Positions 1-9,405 of a stretch of 64,000 bases of DNA are shown here, piece by piece. Source of the stretch: Nitrosomonas eutropha (GTDB lineage Bacteria; Pseudomonadota; Gammaproteobacteria; Burkholderiales; Nitrosomonadaceae); the NCBI RefSeq assembly GCF_900116685.1, contig NZ_FPBL01000002.1, positions 62,001 through 126,000 on the forward strand. Reading direction: 5' to 3'. The position numbers and the translations under genes were made by a program. The first letter of the stretch is position 1, and each line of letters begins with the position of its first letter. A model generated the notes under the pieces. It worked only from the letters and a program-made list of their open reading frames with translations, searched no databases and had not been told where the DNA came from.

Positions 1-193
1 AATACTCTGATTAGACCCGAACAGCTGTACAAAGCAGGAGAACGAGTACGCCTGACTAAAGGCTCATTTGCAGGTATTGAGAGGCTATTTATCAAATGGC
101 GGACAGCGAGCACCGTGTTATGGTGCTAGTAAAACTATTAAGCAAACCTATTACGATGCGTGTTCTTTTGCCAGTTTACGTAAAGCAAATTAG
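1..193 (+). pseudogene. NusG/RfaH-like antiterminator, C-terminal fragment with two frameshifts
   Basis: The window opens inside a gene whose first frame reads ...KAGERVRLTKGSFAGIE, the KOW-domain signature of NusG/RfaH transcription elongation factors. Homology then jumps frame at a duplicated GA (about 68-72) to a segment containing MVLVKLLSKPITMR, and jumps again near 170 to end SFASLRKAN and TAG at 191-193. One apparent 2-base gain and one 1-base loss are needed to restore the reading. The N-terminal part lies outside the window. The stop overlaps the stop of the convergent nfu gene. It could be a true pseudogene or a sequencing problem. The family call is fairly secure; RfaH versus a NusG paralogue cannot be settled. 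Confidence 0.6.
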
Positions 194-750
194 CTAGACA
201 CTACCCGAATATCTGGCTCAATCGTTCTCAGAAGCTGCTCAATTCCACGCAATGTTCCGGAAATCGAACTGGGACAGGTTCCACACGCCCCCTGATAATG
301 AATACGCAGAACACTGCCTTCCAAAGCCAGCACATGAAGATCACCACCATCATGTTGCAAATAGGGTCGCACCTCTTCTTCCAGTAAAATATTGATTCGC
401 TCCAATCGTTGCTGATCCTCTTCACTAAGATTTGCCAGCGCCTCGCTAGCAGCAGCAACCACAGTGGCTGATTGATCCGTCGCAGCCGGTGCAGCCCGAA
501 TTGGATCTGCCACCTCTCGCGCCAGATCCTGCCAGTCTGCACCTCCATCCTGTGTAATCGTGATCCAACGATCCACATAAAAGACATTGATAACATGATC
601 AATATCAAACAATGCGGCAGCAAGCGGATCATCAGTCGCCTGCTCGGCATTATTGTAAGATTTGGTAACTCCCCAAGTCAGTGGCTCCTTCAGGATAAAC
701 TTCAATGCATTAGGATTTGGAGTCCCCTCAATTTCTGCAATCTTCGGCAT
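190..750 (-). CDS. nfu: Nfu-type Fe-S cluster carrier (NifU-like scaffold)
   Basis: 186 aa. Residues 1-85 form the Nfu N-terminal domain (TPNPNALKF near the start) and residues about 115-186 the NifU C-terminal domain with the cluster-ligating CGTC motif (C156, C159). The two are joined by an Ala-rich linker. Nfu proteins hold a 4Fe-4S cluster between two monomers and deliver it to client enzymes in the cytosol. It is the last gene of the suf operon, 9 bp after sufU, which fits a role as carrier for clusters built by SufBCD. The stop codon abuts a convergent broken NusG/RfaH gene. Confidence 0.9.
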   Translation of the reverse strand: MPKIAEIEGTPNPNALKFILKEPLTWGVTKSYNNAEQATDDPLAAALFDIDHVINVFYVDRWITITQDGGADWQDLAREVADPIRAAPAATDQSATVVAAASEALANLSEEDQQRLERINILLEEEVRPYLQHDGGDLHVLALEGSVLRIHYQGACGTCPSSISGTLRGIEQLLRTIEPDIRVVSS

Positions 751-759
751 GGCTATATA

Positions 760-1239
760 TCAGTAATTATTTGCTACGGGCTTGTTTAAGTGACCATCTG
801 CTTCAGTTGTGGCATCTCCTGTTGAATTCATGGCAGCATGCAGGGTATGCCACGGCAAAATCGCACACTTGACTCTGGTTGGTAAATCACGTACCCCTGC
901 AAGCACCTTGAGCCGACCAAGATGATCAAAATCCTTGTTTTCTCTACTTACCAGCATATCCCGAAATTCCTGAATTAGAGCCTCTGCTTCCTGACGAGAT
1001 TTTCCCTTGACGGCACTGGTCATCATTGAAGAGGAAGCCTTGCAAATTGCGCAGGATTCACCCTGAAATACAATTTCTTCAATACGTCCATCCAGCATAT
1101 TGACATCCAGATCAATACGATCGCCGCACAGCGGATTATGTCCTGTCGCATGGTGGGTAGGATGGTCAAGAGAACCATAGTTACGCGGCTTGCGATTATG
1201 ATCAAGAATAACTTCCTGATAAATTGATTTCAGACTCAT
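760..1239 (-). CDS. sufU: SufU-type sulfur-transfer protein
   Basis: 159 aa. It is IscU-like but carries the SufU hallmarks: C38, D40, C63 and C125 match the zinc ligands of SufU, there is an extra stretch of about 20 residues before the last Cys, and the IscU LPPVK motif is absent (here LPTRVKC). SufU accepts persulfide sulfur from SufS for the SufBCD scaffold. The ATG overlaps the sufS stop by 4 bp (ATGA), so the two are probably translationally coupled. SufU is best known from Gram-positive bacteria; here it replaces SufE, of which I see no copy. Confidence 0.88.
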   Translation of the reverse strand: MSLKSIYQEVILDHNRKPRNYGSLDHPTHHATGHNPLCGDRIDLDVNMLDGRIEEIVFQGESCAICKASSSMMTSAVKGKSRQEAEALIQEFRDMLVSRENKDFDHLGRLKVLAGVRDLPTRVKCAILPWHTLHAAMNSTGDATTEADGHLNKPVANNY

Positions 1240-2504
1240 TGCGCAAAAACCTTTTGTACAGATCGAATACCTGCCACCAGAGCATCGATCTCTTTTTTAG
1301 TATTATAAAAAGAAAATGAGGCACGCGACGTTGCCGCCACATTAAAACGCTGCATGATCGGTTGTGCACAATGATGACCTGTACGCACAGCTATACCTTC
1401 CTGGTTCAGCAAAGTACCAACATCATGTGGATGAATACCATCAATAACAAACGATATTACCGCAACCTTATCCGGGCAATCACCTATGATTTTCACGCCC
1501 GGGATCACTCTAATTTGCTCGGAAGCGTAAAGCAGCAACTCATGTTCATAATCAGCAATAGCATCAAGGCCGATCTGCTCCAGATAATCAATTGCCGCAC
1601 CAAAACCTATGGCCGCCGCAATAGGGGGAGTACCTGCCTCGAATTTGTATGGTATCTCGTTATATGTTGTTTTTTCGAAGGAAACCGAGACAATCATGTC
1701 CCCTCCCCCCTTGAATGGCTGCATGGATTCAAGCAGATGCGCCTTTCCGTACAAAATACCAACCCCGGTGGGACCGCACATTTTATGTGCCGAAAAAGCA
1801 TAAAAATCACAATCTAGGTCCTGCACATCTATTTTTAAATGAGGTGCTGCCTGGGCACCATCAATCAAAACAGGAACATCATGCTGATGTGCTATGGCAA
1901 TCATGCGTTTGATCGGATTGATGCTGCCAAGCGCATTGGAAACATGTGATAAAGCTACAAACCGGGTCCTGGAATTAAAAAGTTTTTCATATTCCTCCAC
2001 CAGAAGCTCACCCGCATCATTAATTGGGGCTACCCGGATATGCGCACCTCTTTCCTCGGCCAACATCTGCCAAGGCACAATATTGGAATGATGTTCGAGC
2101 TCGGACAAGATAATTTCATCGCCACTCTGAATAAACTTGCGTCCATACCCATGCATTACCAGATTGATACTATCAGTTGTGCCACTGGTGAATATCACCT
2201 CTCTATCTTCATGTGCACCGATAAAATTTTGTAGTTTGCACCGTGCCGCTTCATATTCCTGCGTAGCCAGGTTGGATAAATAATGTACTGCACGATGAAT
2301 ATTTGCATGCTGGGTTTTCTGGTAACGGACCAGGCAATTAATGACTGCCTGCGGCATTTGGCTGGAAGCAGCGTTGTCAAGATAAACCAGCGGTTTGTCA
2401 TCTACCTTGATATCAAGAATCGGGAAATCTGCACGAAATCGTCCTATTCCAGATACAGTTGTTTGCTGTGCAGATGAAGTCACTAATGTGTCAACAATTT
2501 TCAT
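1236..2504 (-). CDS. sufS: Cysteine desulfurase SufS
   Basis: 422 aa, type II cysteine desulfurase. The PLP-binding lysine is K241 in SAHKMCGPTG and the catalytic cysteine is C379 in RTGHHCAQP. It removes sulfur from L-cysteine as a persulfide and hands it to the partner encoded by the overlapping downstream gene sufU. The N-terminal 20 residues before GRFRADFPILD look like a non-conserved extension. It follows sufD by 3 bp in the minus-strand suf operon. Confidence 0.95.
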   Translation of the reverse strand: MKIVDTLVTSSAQQTTVSGIGRFRADFPILDIKVDDKPLVYLDNAASSQMPQAVINCLVRYQKTQHANIHRAVHYLSNLATQEYEAARCKLQNFIGAHEDREVIFTSGTTDSINLVMHGYGRKFIQSGDEIILSELEHHSNIVPWQMLAEERGAHIRVAPINDAGELLVEEYEKLFNSRTRFVALSHVSNALGSINPIKRMIAIAHQHDVPVLIDGAQAAPHLKIDVQDLDCDFYAFSAHKMCGPTGVGILYGKAHLLESMQPFKGGGDMIVSVSFEKTTYNEIPYKFEAGTPPIAAAIGFGAAIDYLEQIGLDAIADYEHELLLYASEQIRVIPGVKIIGDCPDKVAVISFVIDGIHPHDVGTLLNQEGIAVRTGHHCAQPIMQRFNVAATSRASFSFYNTKKEIDALVAGIRSVQKVFAQ

Positions 2505-2507
2505 GAT

Positions 2508-3815
2508 TTAGCTAATTCGTGTGCTTGCAAGAATATATTCTTCAAGTCGTTGTCTGAGTGAAGCCACTATAACGCGGTTAATAATTTCGCCTCCGAATGC
2601 GTATGTCAGCAAATTGCGCGCTACTTCTTCTGCAAATCCCCTGCTTTGCAGATAAAAAAGGGATTCCTTGTCAAGCTGGCCCACCGTGGCACCATGCGCA
2701 CATTTAACATCATCGGCAAATATCTCAAGCTGAGGTTTGGTATCCATACGCGCTTTCTCTGACAGCAACAAATTATGATTCAACTGCCGGGCATCTGTCT
2801 GTTGTGAATGCGGACGAACCATAATTTCTCCACTAAAGACACCATGCGCTCTCTCATCCACAATGCATTTGTGAAGCTGTCTACTCCTGCCATGTGGACT
2901 AGCATGATCAATAAAAGTATGTGTATCTGCGAGCTGACGACCAGCTATTAGCGCTAATCCATCTATCTGACACTCAGCGCCCTCACCTGCTAGCGTAATT
3001 TTCTGGTCAAAACGCGAAATACGCGCGCCAAGCGCGAGACTGACCGAATCATAATGTGCTGCCTTTGCAACAAACGTAGCGTTATTAGCAATATGAAACG
3101 CCTGCAAATCTTCGCGTTGTACACGGATATGATTCACACGAGCTGATTCTCCGACGTATATTTCTGTTACTGCATTTGTCAGGGATGCGCCTTCCTGCAA
3201 CGCCACATATTCTTCGACAATTGTTACTTCAGCTCCAGGTTCCGCAACAAGCAGACAGCGCGGATAGGCAGCCACTTCTTTTCCGGAAGTCATATATAAA
3301 ATATGAACAGGTACCATTGTGGAAACATTGGCCGGTATAACAATACAAATACCATCATGCATGAGAGCAGTATTCAGTGCCACAAATACGTCATCCTGAA
3401 AATCAGCAAGCTGGCCGAGAAACTGTTCCGTTTTGGAAGCACATACACCAGTCAATTCGGATAAACCGCAAACAGTGACAGAGTCATCATCTGTCAGGCT
3501 GGACAACCTCGGTATATACTGACCATCAACAAATACCAGTCTGCAGGCAGGCTCATCCAGAAAAGTACTTTTCTGACTATCCAAGCTTGGTAATGAAACT
3601 ATTGAAGCTCTCGAAAACAGTGTATTCCTGAGTGAAGAAATATCAGTGAAGCGCCATTCCTCATCACGGATCGTAGGCAACCTGAGTGACTCGATACGAC
3701 TTAACGCATTTGCCCGAAGCCGATTCAGATAAGATGTAGTAAAAGAAGGCGAGTCTTCTTTCTTCCAAGAGTCAATTAATTTCTCAAGATAATCATCCCA
3801 GATAACGGTGCTCAT
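2508..3815 (-). CDS. sufD: Fe-S assembly scaffold subunit SufD
   Basis: 435 aa. SufD-type beta-helix protein with the N-terminal helical region typical of the family (EEWRFTDIS around residues 51-59) and the C-terminal SufB/SufD core ([21 protein letters not shown] region; [20 protein letters not shown] near residue 380). It forms the SufBCD scaffold with SufB and the SufC ATPase. Its ATG overlaps the sufC stop by 4 bp (ATGA). Confidence 0.95.
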   Translation of the reverse strand: MSTVIWDDYLEKLIDSWKKEDSPSFTTSYLNRLRANALSRIESLRLPTIRDEEWRFTDISSLRNTLFSRASIVSLPSLDSQKSTFLDEPACRLVFVDGQYIPRLSSLTDDDSVTVCGLSELTGVCASKTEQFLGQLADFQDDVFVALNTALMHDGICIVIPANVSTMVPVHILYMTSGKEVAAYPRCLLVAEPGAEVTIVEEYVALQEGASLTNAVTEIYVGESARVNHIRVQREDLQAFHIANNATFVAKAAHYDSVSLALGARISRFDQKITLAGEGAECQIDGLALIAGRQLADTHTFIDHASPHGRSRQLHKCIVDERAHGVFSGEIMVRPHSQQTDARQLNHNLLLSEKARMDTKPQLEIFADDVKCAHGATVGQLDKESLFYLQSRGFAEEVARNLLTYAFGGEIINRVIVASLRQRLEEYILASTRIS

Positions 3816-4603
3816 GGCCGTGTCTCGGTAACTTGTTCATCTGTATGAATCCAGTCATAGCCATGTGTTTCCAGAGCCAGTGCGAGTTCTTTACCACTTG
3901 TTCTGATGATACGCCCTGCCTCCATTACATGCACATAATCAGGAGCAATATAATCCAGTAAACGCTGATAATGTGTCACCAGAATCAGGGCATTATCTTT
4001 ATTGGATAACTGGTTAACCCCATTTGCAACTATCCTGAGCGCATCAATATCCAATCCTGAATCCGTTTCATCCAGCAAAGCAAGGCGAGGTTCAAGTAAA
4101 GCCATCTGCAATATTTCGTTGCGTTTCTTTTCACCTCCCGAGAACCCTTCATTGACGCTACGATCAAGAAAATCCGGGTTCATCTTGAGCAGTTTCATTT
4201 TCTCTCGCACGAAATCATCGAATTCAAGAGGATCCAGCTCTTCCTCACCACGCTGCCCCTGAACAGTGTTATAAGCCAACCGTAGAAACTGGTTATTAGC
4301 AACGCCCGGTATTTCCACCGGATATTGAAAAGCGAGAAATATCCCGGCACGCGCACGCTCTTCTGGTGCCAATGCTGACAGATCCTGACCATCAAACAAC
4401 AGTGTTCCCCGAGTAACTTCATAACTTGGATGCCCGGCCAGCACCTTGGCAAAGGTACTCTTTCCCGAGCCATTTAATCCCATAATGGCATGGATCTCAC
4501 CACTTCTTACTGTGATATCTACTCCTTTGAGAATCTCGGTCCCGCTAACTGTTGCATGTAAATCATGAACTTCAAGCAGAATCTTGCTGTTTGCATTTAT
4601 CAT
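3812..4603 (-). CDS. sufC: SufC ATPase of the SufBCD complex
   Basis: 263 aa, ABC-type ATPase. Walker A is GLNGSGKST (about residue 42), the signature region is [10 protein letters not shown], and Walker B is [12 protein letters not shown], as in SufC. The enzyme is cytosolic and not a transporter; its ATPase activity drives rearrangement of SufBCD during cluster assembly. It overlaps sufB upstream and sufD downstream by 4 bp each, showing tight translational coupling of the three complex subunits. Confidence 0.96.
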   Translation of the reverse strand: MINANSKILLEVHDLHATVSGTEILKGVDITVRSGEIHAIMGLNGSGKSTFAKVLAGHPSYEVTRGTLLFDGQDLSALAPEERARAGIFLAFQYPVEIPGVANNQFLRLAYNTVQGQRGEEELDPLEFDDFVREKMKLLKMNPDFLDRSVNEGFSGGEKKRNEILQMALLEPRLALLDETDSGLDIDALRIVANGVNQLSNKDNALILVTHYQRLLDYIAPDYVHVMEAGRIIRTSGKELALALETHGYDWIHTDEQVTETRP

Positions 4604-6036
4604 CCGACACTCCCTTCCAGTTTGAAGCTGAGTAATTTAGTAGCCTCGACTGCAAATTCCAGAGGTAATTGCTGAAAAACCTCTTTACAAAAACCATTGA
4701 TAATCATTGAGACTGCTTCTTCCGCGTCGATACCACGTTGTGCAAAATAAAATAGCTGATCTTCTCCAATTTTGGAAGTTGAGGCTTCATGTTCAACTTG
4801 TGCACTATTATTTTGTACCTGAATATAAGGGAAAGTATGAGCCCCGCATTGGCTGCCAATCAACATCGAATCACATTGTGAATAGTTGCGAGCATTCCGT
4901 GCTGTCGGGGTAATTCTCACCAGACCGCGATAGCTGCTGTTAGATTGGCCTGCCGAAATTCCCTTGCTCACAATAGTGCTGCGCGTATTCGGACCGATAT
5001 GAATCATTTTGGTGCCGGTATCAGCCTGTTGATGATGATTGGTCACTGCAACAGAATAGAACTCTCCGACAGAGTTTTCTCCACGCAGGATACACGAAGG
5101 ATATTTCCAGGTAATAGCTGAACCAGTTTCCACCTGCGTCCAGGAAATACGTGAATTCCTGCCCTTGGCCAGTCCACGCTTGGTAACAAAATTATAAATG
5201 CCCCCGATGCCATTCTCATCTCCGGCGTACCAGTTCTGTACGGTTGAGTACTTGATATCTGCATCATCCAAAGCGATCAGTTCAACTACGGCCGCATGAA
5301 GTTGATTAGTATCAAAACGCGGAGCAGTACATCCTTCCAGATAGGAAACGGACGCGCCCTCCTCTGCAACAATCAGCGTACGTTCAAATTGCCCGGATTC
5401 TTCCGTGTTGATACGGAAGTAGGTAGATAAATCCATAGGGCATTTAACCCCTTTTGGAATAAAACAGAAAGAACCGTCCGTAAATACAGCAGAATTCAGG
5501 GCTGCATAGTAGTTATCACCCGGCGGCACAACTGTACCCAGGTACTGCCTGATCAACTCGGGATACCGCTGAACGGCCTCCGAAATTGAACAGAAAATAA
5601 TACCAACCTCAGCCAGTTTTTCCTTATAGGTTGTTGCGACCGATACGCTGTCAAAAATAACGTCAACAGCAACTCCTGCCAACGCCGCCCGTTCATGCAT
5701 GGGGATACCTAGCTTCTCAAATGTACGCAACAGCTCAGGATCAACCTCATCCATACTGGCAAGTTTTTTCTTTGGCTTGGGCGCCGAATAATAGCTGATA
5801 TTCTGGAAATCAATTTTGGGATATTTAACATTTTGCCAGACAGGCTCGACCATGTTGAGCCACCTCCGATAAGCCTCCAATCTGAATGTAAGCAGCCATT
5901 CAGGTTCATTTTTCTTGGAAGAAATCAACCGGATGATATCCTCATTGAGCCCTTTAGGCGCAATATCGGATTCTATATTCGTGACGAAGCCGTGCTTATA
6001 TGGCTGATTCACCAAATTCTGTAATGCAGCACTCAT
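4600..6036 (-). CDS. sufB: Fe-S assembly scaffold subunit SufB
   Basis: 478 aa from the ATG at 6036. A longer open frame reaches 6084 but would overlap the upstream carrier gene; the 6036 start (MSAALQNLV) has AGGA about 10 bp upstream and gives the normal SufB length. Family landmarks include [23 protein letters not shown] and the C-terminal [13 protein letters not shown] segment. SufB is the main site of nascent cluster formation in SufBC2D. The neighbouring order sufB-sufC-sufD-sufS-sufU is that of a SUF operon. Confidence 0.96.
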   Translation of the reverse strand: MSAALQNLVNQPYKHGFVTNIESDIAPKGLNEDIIRLISSKKNEPEWLLTFRLEAYRRWLNMVEPVWQNVKYPKIDFQNISYYSAPKPKKKLASMDEVDPELLRTFEKLGIPMHERAALAGVAVDVIFDSVSVATTYKEKLAEVGIIFCSISEAVQRYPELIRQYLGTVVPPGDNYYAALNSAVFTDGSFCFIPKGVKCPMDLSTYFRINTEESGQFERTLIVAEEGASVSYLEGCTAPRFDTNQLHAAVVELIALDDADIKYSTVQNWYAGDENGIGGIYNFVTKRGLAKGRNSRISWTQVETGSAITWKYPSCILRGENSVGEFYSVAVTNHHQQADTGTKMIHIGPNTRSTIVSKGISAGQSNSSYRGLVRITPTARNARNYSQCDSMLIGSQCGAHTFPYIQVQNNSAQVEHEASTSKIGEDQLFYFAQRGIDAEEAVSMIINGFCKEVFQQLPLEFAVEATKLLSFKLEGSVG

Positions 6037-6055
6037 TTTTATAATTCCTGAATTT

Positions 6056-6385
6056 CTAAGTTTTAAGGCTGAAACTCTCTCCACAGCCGCAAGTATTGTC
6101 TATATTTGGATTGCTAAATTTAAAAGAGCTGTTCAGACCTTCCTGGACAAAATCAATCTCAGAACCATCAATGAAAGACAATTGATCGCGTTTAACGATA
6201 ACCTTGGCATCATTTGATTCAAACAATTGATCATCTTCCAGCACATCGTCAGCATAATCAAAACTGTACGCGAATCCTGAACAGCCTGATTTCCTGATTC
6301 CAAGTCGTAACGCAACCCCTTTGCCTCGCCTGTCCAGTTGATGCCGAATCTGTCTGGCCGCACGCTCAGTTAATGTAATCGCCAT
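6056..6385 (-). CDS. A-type Fe-S carrier (SufA/IscA family)
   Basis: 109 aa. The three conserved cluster-binding cysteines of A-type carriers are C35 (SGCSG), C99 and C101 (CGCGESF), at the same positions as in IscA. These proteins accept clusters from the scaffold and pass them to apo-enzymes. The gene lies between iscR and sufB, so it probably acts with the SUF system; sufA and iscA cannot be told apart from sequence alone. Start ATG at 6385, 25 bp after the iscR stop. Confidence 0.92.
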   Translation of the reverse strand: MAITLTERAARQIRHQLDRRGKGVALRLGIRKSGCSGFAYSFDYADDVLEDDQLFESNDAKVIVKRDQLSFIDGSEIDFVQEGLNSSFKFSNPNIDNTCGCGESFSLKT

Positions 6386-6410
6386 AATTTACTCTATCGC
6401 AAACAAATGA

Positions 6411-6878
6411 TCAGAATGCAGCTTCCCGCATGTCATATAATTTGACTACTGCCTGCTCACGCTGCAGTTCACGCTGACTCTGCTCCTCCACCAGCCGTTC
6501 CAGGGTGACATTACCGAGATAATCAAATATGATCTCGTTCAGCTTTGTCCATAAATCATGGGTCATGCATTTACTGTCACCCAGACAGTTTTCCTTGCCA
6601 CCACATTGCGTGCTATCGATGGGCTCATCTACAGCCAGAATAATGTCGGCCACCGATACCTCATCCAATCCCTTGGCTAGACAATACCCCCCGCCGGGTC
6701 CGCGCACGCTGTCAACCAGCTTCCGCTGACGCAACTTGGAAAACAACTGTTCCAGATAAGATAGCGAAATCCTTTGTCGCTCACTAATGTCCGCCAATGC
6801 AACCGGCCCGCCCCCATGTCGTATCGCGATATCCAGAAGTGCTGTTACTGCAAACCGCCCCTTTGTCGTTAATCTCAT
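6411..6878 (-). CDS. iscR: IscR-type Rrf2 regulator of Fe-S biogenesis
   Basis: 155 aa, Rrf2 family. An N-terminal winged helix ([18 protein letters not shown]) is followed by the 2Fe-2S ligands C92, C98, C104 and H107, at the same positions as in E. coli IscR. Holo-IscR represses its own operon through type-1 sites when clusters are sufficient. It is the first gene of the operon and has a full type-1 consensus site in its promoter, so autoregulation of the whole suf cluster is the likely control. Confidence 0.93.
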   Translation of the reverse strand: MRLTTKGRFAVTALLDIAIRHGGGPVALADISERQRISLSYLEQLFSKLRQRKLVDSVRGPGGGYCLAKGLDEVSVADIILAVDEPIDSTQCGGKENCLGDSKCMTHDLWTKLNEIIFDYLGNVTLERLVEEQSQRELQREQAVVKLYDMREAAF

Positions 6879-6946
6879 TTCAACCTCTTAGCATGTAATT
6901 TTGAAGCGATTAGAACCACTTACCACTGACCTTGCGCAAAACTGAA

Positions 6947-6975
6947 ACTATATAATACCTGACTATATTAGTCAA
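6947..6975 (-). promoter_or_regulatory. Likely sigma-70 promoter of the iscR-suf operon
   Basis: On the minus strand, TTGACT (6975-6970) and TATAGT (6952-6947) are separated by 17 bp and point to iscR. The 5' leader to the iscR ATG is then about 60 nt. The -35 box lies inside the predicted IscR operator, which suits repression by steric block. Assigned by eye. Confidence 0.6.
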
Positions 6976-6979
6976 CTAT
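6955..6979. promoter_or_regulatory. Type-1 IscR binding site
   Basis: A 25-bp imperfect palindrome with half-sites CCTGACTAT and AGTCAACTAT. Every position satisfies the type-1 IscR consensus as I know it (ATASYYGACT, four to five A/T-rich positions, AGTCRRSTAT). It covers the -35 box and spacer of the iscR promoter. Confidence 0.8.
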
Positions 6980-7096
6980 AGTCAAGGGTAAATATCTGTT
7001 GTTGCGAAACGCAAATAAACACTTTATATTTACCGACATGATTCAGTTCGTTAAAATCACCTTCTCCTTTTATCCTCCTTACCCGACGACTCTGTT

Positions 7097-7168
7097 ATGT
7101 TCGCTCGGACGACTGCTGCGCCCTGGGCGCTAATTATTCTAACTATTCCCCATCTGTTTGAAGTGTAA
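7097..7168 (+). promoter_or_regulatory. Candidate leuA leader peptide (attenuator)
   Basis: A 23-codon ORF (ATG 7097, TAA 7166-7168) whose second half reads [13 protein letters not shown], rich in Leu, Ile and Val and using the uncommon Leu codon CTA twice. A GCGCC/GGCGC hairpin (7118-7130) lies within it, and a perfect GGCTGG-TATA-CCAGCC hairpin begins 2 bp after its stop. Position and content resemble leucine-operon leader peptides. Against it, no clear Shine-Dalgarno sequence precedes the ATG and the terminator arm is weak. Inference only. Confidence 0.4.
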
Positions 7169-7169
7169 G

Positions 7170-7200
7170 GGCTGGTATACCAGCCAACCGCCCGGTTTTA
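7170..7200 (+). terminator. Hairpins before leuA, possible attenuator
   Basis: GGCTGG-TATA-CCAGCC (7170-7185) is a perfect 6-bp stem, followed directly by AACC-GCCC-GGTT and a short T run (7186-7199). CTGG in the first stem could pair alternatively with CCAG near 7204. The T run is short, so efficient intrinsic termination is not certain. Confidence 0.35.
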
Positions 7201-7224
7201 GCCAGAATAATATGGAGTAGAACA

Positions 7225-8757
7225 ATGAAAGAGCGTTTGGTTATTTTTGATACAACGTTGCGCGATGGCGAGCAAAGCCCTGGCGCATCCATGACCATGG
7301 AAGAAAAGGTGCGCATCGCCAGACAGTTGGAGCGCATGGGTGTGGATGTAATCGAAGCAGGCTTTCCAGCAGCATCAAAAGGTGATTTTGAGGCTGTCAA
7401 GGCAGTGGCAGAGGCCGTAAGCAACAGCACGGTGTGTGGCCTTTCCCGTGCAATAGAAGCTGATATCAATCGTGCCGGTGAAGCCCTGCAGGCAAATCAG
7501 AATATGCGCATCCACACCTTCATCGCCACCTCACCAATTCATATGAAGAACAAACTGCGCATGTCGCCTGATCAGGTCGTCGAACAGGCGATCAAGGCAG
7601 TAAAGTGGGCTCGCCAGTATACGGATAATGTTGAATTTTCTCCTGAAGACGCCGGACGATCCGAGATAGATTTTCTTTGCCGGATTCTGGAAGCAGTGAT
7701 TGATGCGGGTGCCCGGACGTTGAATATTCCAGACACAGTGGGATACACCATGCCGGATCAGTTTGGCGGCCTGATCCGCACGTTACGTGAACGAATTCCG
7801 AATTCTGATAAAGCTGTTTTCTCCGTTCATTGTCATAATGATCTCGGCCTGGCGGTAGCCAACTCGCTGTCTGCAGTCATGAATGGCGCGCGCCAGATTG
7901 AATGTACCATCAATGGCCTGGGTGAACGCGCCGGCAATGCTGCCCTTGAAGAAGTAGTGATGGCCGTGCGTACACGACAGGATTATTTTCCATGCGACAC
8001 ACGCATTGATACAACCCAGATTGTATCTGCCAGCAAGCTGGTTTCGGGAATTACCGGATTTCCGGTGCAACCCAACAAAGCGATTGTCGGTGCTAATGCT
8101 TTTGCCCATGAATCAGGCATTCATCAGGATGGTGTACTCAAACATCGCGAGACCTATGAAATCATGCGCGCAGAAGATGTTGGCTGGGGAGCGAACAAAT
8201 TATTGTTGGGCAAGCATTCTGGTCGTAATGCATTTCGCAGTCGCTTGAAAGAACTGGGAATCGAACTGGAATCGGAAGAGAAACTGAATGCCATGTTTAT
8301 CCGCTTCAAGGATCTTGCGGACAAGAAACACGAGATTTTTGATGAAGATCTGCACGCGCTTGTTTCGGATGAAGCACAGATACCCGAAGAGCATTACCGT
8401 TTACTCTCACTGGTTGCACACAGTGAAACCGGAGAAATACCTTTTGCACAAGTCGTTATCGCTACAGGAAATAACGAGCAACAGGCTGAATCAGAAGGCA
8501 GCGGCCCGGTAGATGCAACGTTTCGTGCTATTGAAAAAATATTGAACAGCAAGGCAGAATTGCAATTGTTTTCTGTAAATAACATCACCAGCGGAACAGA
8601 TGCTCTGGGTGAAGTAACTGTTCGATTGCAAAAAGCCGGACGAATCGTCAATGGCCATGGAGCAGATACAGATATCATTGCAGCTTCTGCCAAAGCCTAC
8701 CTGAATGCCTGTAATAAACTGCACTCTAGCCTGGAGCGCACACACCCACAGGTTTAG
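7225..8757 (+). CDS. leuA: 2-isopropylmalate synthase
   Basis: 510 aa. The N-terminal TIM-barrel begins with [13 protein letters not shown] (residues 9-21), with metal-site [13 protein letters not shown] and the [14 protein letters not shown] signature, followed by the C-terminal LeuA dimer/leucine-feedback domain (about 390-500). It condenses acetyl-CoA with 2-oxoisovalerate as the first committed step of leucine synthesis. GGAG lies upstream of the ATG. In many betaproteobacteria leuA follows pssA in the ilv cluster; here it stands alone about 10 kb away with its own leader, divergent from iscR. Confidence 0.96.
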   Translation: MKERLVIFDTTLRDGEQSPGASMTMEEKVRIARQLERMGVDVIEAGFPAASKGDFEAVKAVAEAVSNSTVCGLSRAIEADINRAGEALQANQNMRIHTFIATSPIHMKNKLRMSPDQVVEQAIKAVKWARQYTDNVEFSPEDAGRSEIDFLCRILEAVIDAGARTLNIPDTVGYTMPDQFGGLIRTLRERIPNSDKAVFSVHCHNDLGLAVANSLSAVMNGARQIECTINGLGERAGNAALEEVVMAVRTRQDYFPCDTRIDTTQIVSASKLVSGITGFPVQPNKAIVGANAFAHESGIHQDGVLKHRETYEIMRAEDVGWGANKLLLGKHSGRNAFRSRLKELGIELESEEKLNAMFIRFKDLADKKHEIFDEDLHALVSDEAQIPEEHYRLLSLVAHSETGEIPFAQVVIATGNNEQQAESEGSGPVDATFRAIEKILNSKAELQLFSVNNITSGTDALGEVTVRLQKAGRIVNGHGADTDIIAASAKAYLNACNKLHSSLERTHPQV

Positions 8758-8823
8758 ATCCGAAAATAATTAAAAATTATCTACCATAAAGTTGATTTCA
8801 TAAAAATAATCAAGGGAAATTCT

Positions 8824-8860
8824 AATTCCGGTACAGATACAATTGCTGCACCGGAATTTT
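8824..8860 (+). terminator. Probable terminator after leuA
   Basis: Perfect 9-bp inverted repeat AATTCCGGT / ACCGGAATT with a 17-nt loop followed by TT. It lies 66 bp after the leuA stop and before the next gene. The T tract is short. Confidence 0.45.
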
Positions 8861-8920
8861 ACAAAAACTCAATAGATCTTATGAGACGCGTTGTCTTGGC
8901 CAGCCATATCGGGATATATG

Positions 8921-9385
8921 ATGAAACAACAATGGGGAATTGTAACTCTGCTCGTCTTGATTTTATGCCTGCCTGTCAAAGGAGCTGGAGCATACGGCTT
9001 CCATTTCGAGGATAGCGCAGGTAAAACTCACACTTTATCGGGTTATAAAGGGAAGTGGGTGCTGGTTAATTTTTGGGCAACATGGTGCCCACCTTGCCTG
9101 AAAGAAATTCCGGATCTGTCGAGGCTGTCACAGGAAAGAAGCGATGTCGTAATCATCGGAATCGCTATGGAATACGACAATACTAAAGACGTTATGCAAT
9201 TCGTAAAGAAAATGGCAATTTCCTACCCAATTATACTGGGTGACAAGGCAGCGGCGGCCCAGATCGGAGATGACATCTCGATGTTGCCGAGCACGTATCT
9301 GTTTGATCCTGATGGAAAGCCTGCAGCACGTAAAATCGGACTGATTACTCGTGCCGAAATTGAAACCTTCATTGATGCCCGCTAA
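8921..9385 (+). CDS. TlpA-like periplasmic thioredoxin-fold protein
   Basis: 154 aa from the ATG at 8921 (GGGA 6 bp upstream); a TTG further upstream would add 10 residues before the signal peptide. Residues 1-24 are an export signal (WGIVTLLVLILCLPVKGAGA). The mature part is a TlpA/ResA-type thioredoxin fold with FWATWCPPC (C56, C59) and cis-Pro in MLPSTYLF. Such proteins reduce or exchange disulfides in the periplasm, often for cytochrome c maturation, but there are no ccm neighbours here, so the client is unknown. Confidence 0.85.
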   Translation: MKQQWGIVTLLVLILCLPVKGAGAYGFHFEDSAGKTHTLSGYKGKWVLVNFWATWCPPCLKEIPDLSRLSQERSDVVIIGIAMEYDNTKDVMQFVKKMAISYPIILGDKAAAAQIGDDISMLPSTYLFDPDGKPAARKIGLITRAEIETFIDAR

Positions 9386-9405
9386 GAAGGCAAGATAAAT
9401 TCTGG

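Noticed and set aside
4600..6084. SufB starting at 6084
   Set aside because: This would overlap the A-type carrier gene by 29 bp and add 16 non-conserved residues; the ATG at 6036 has a ribosome site and gives the family length.
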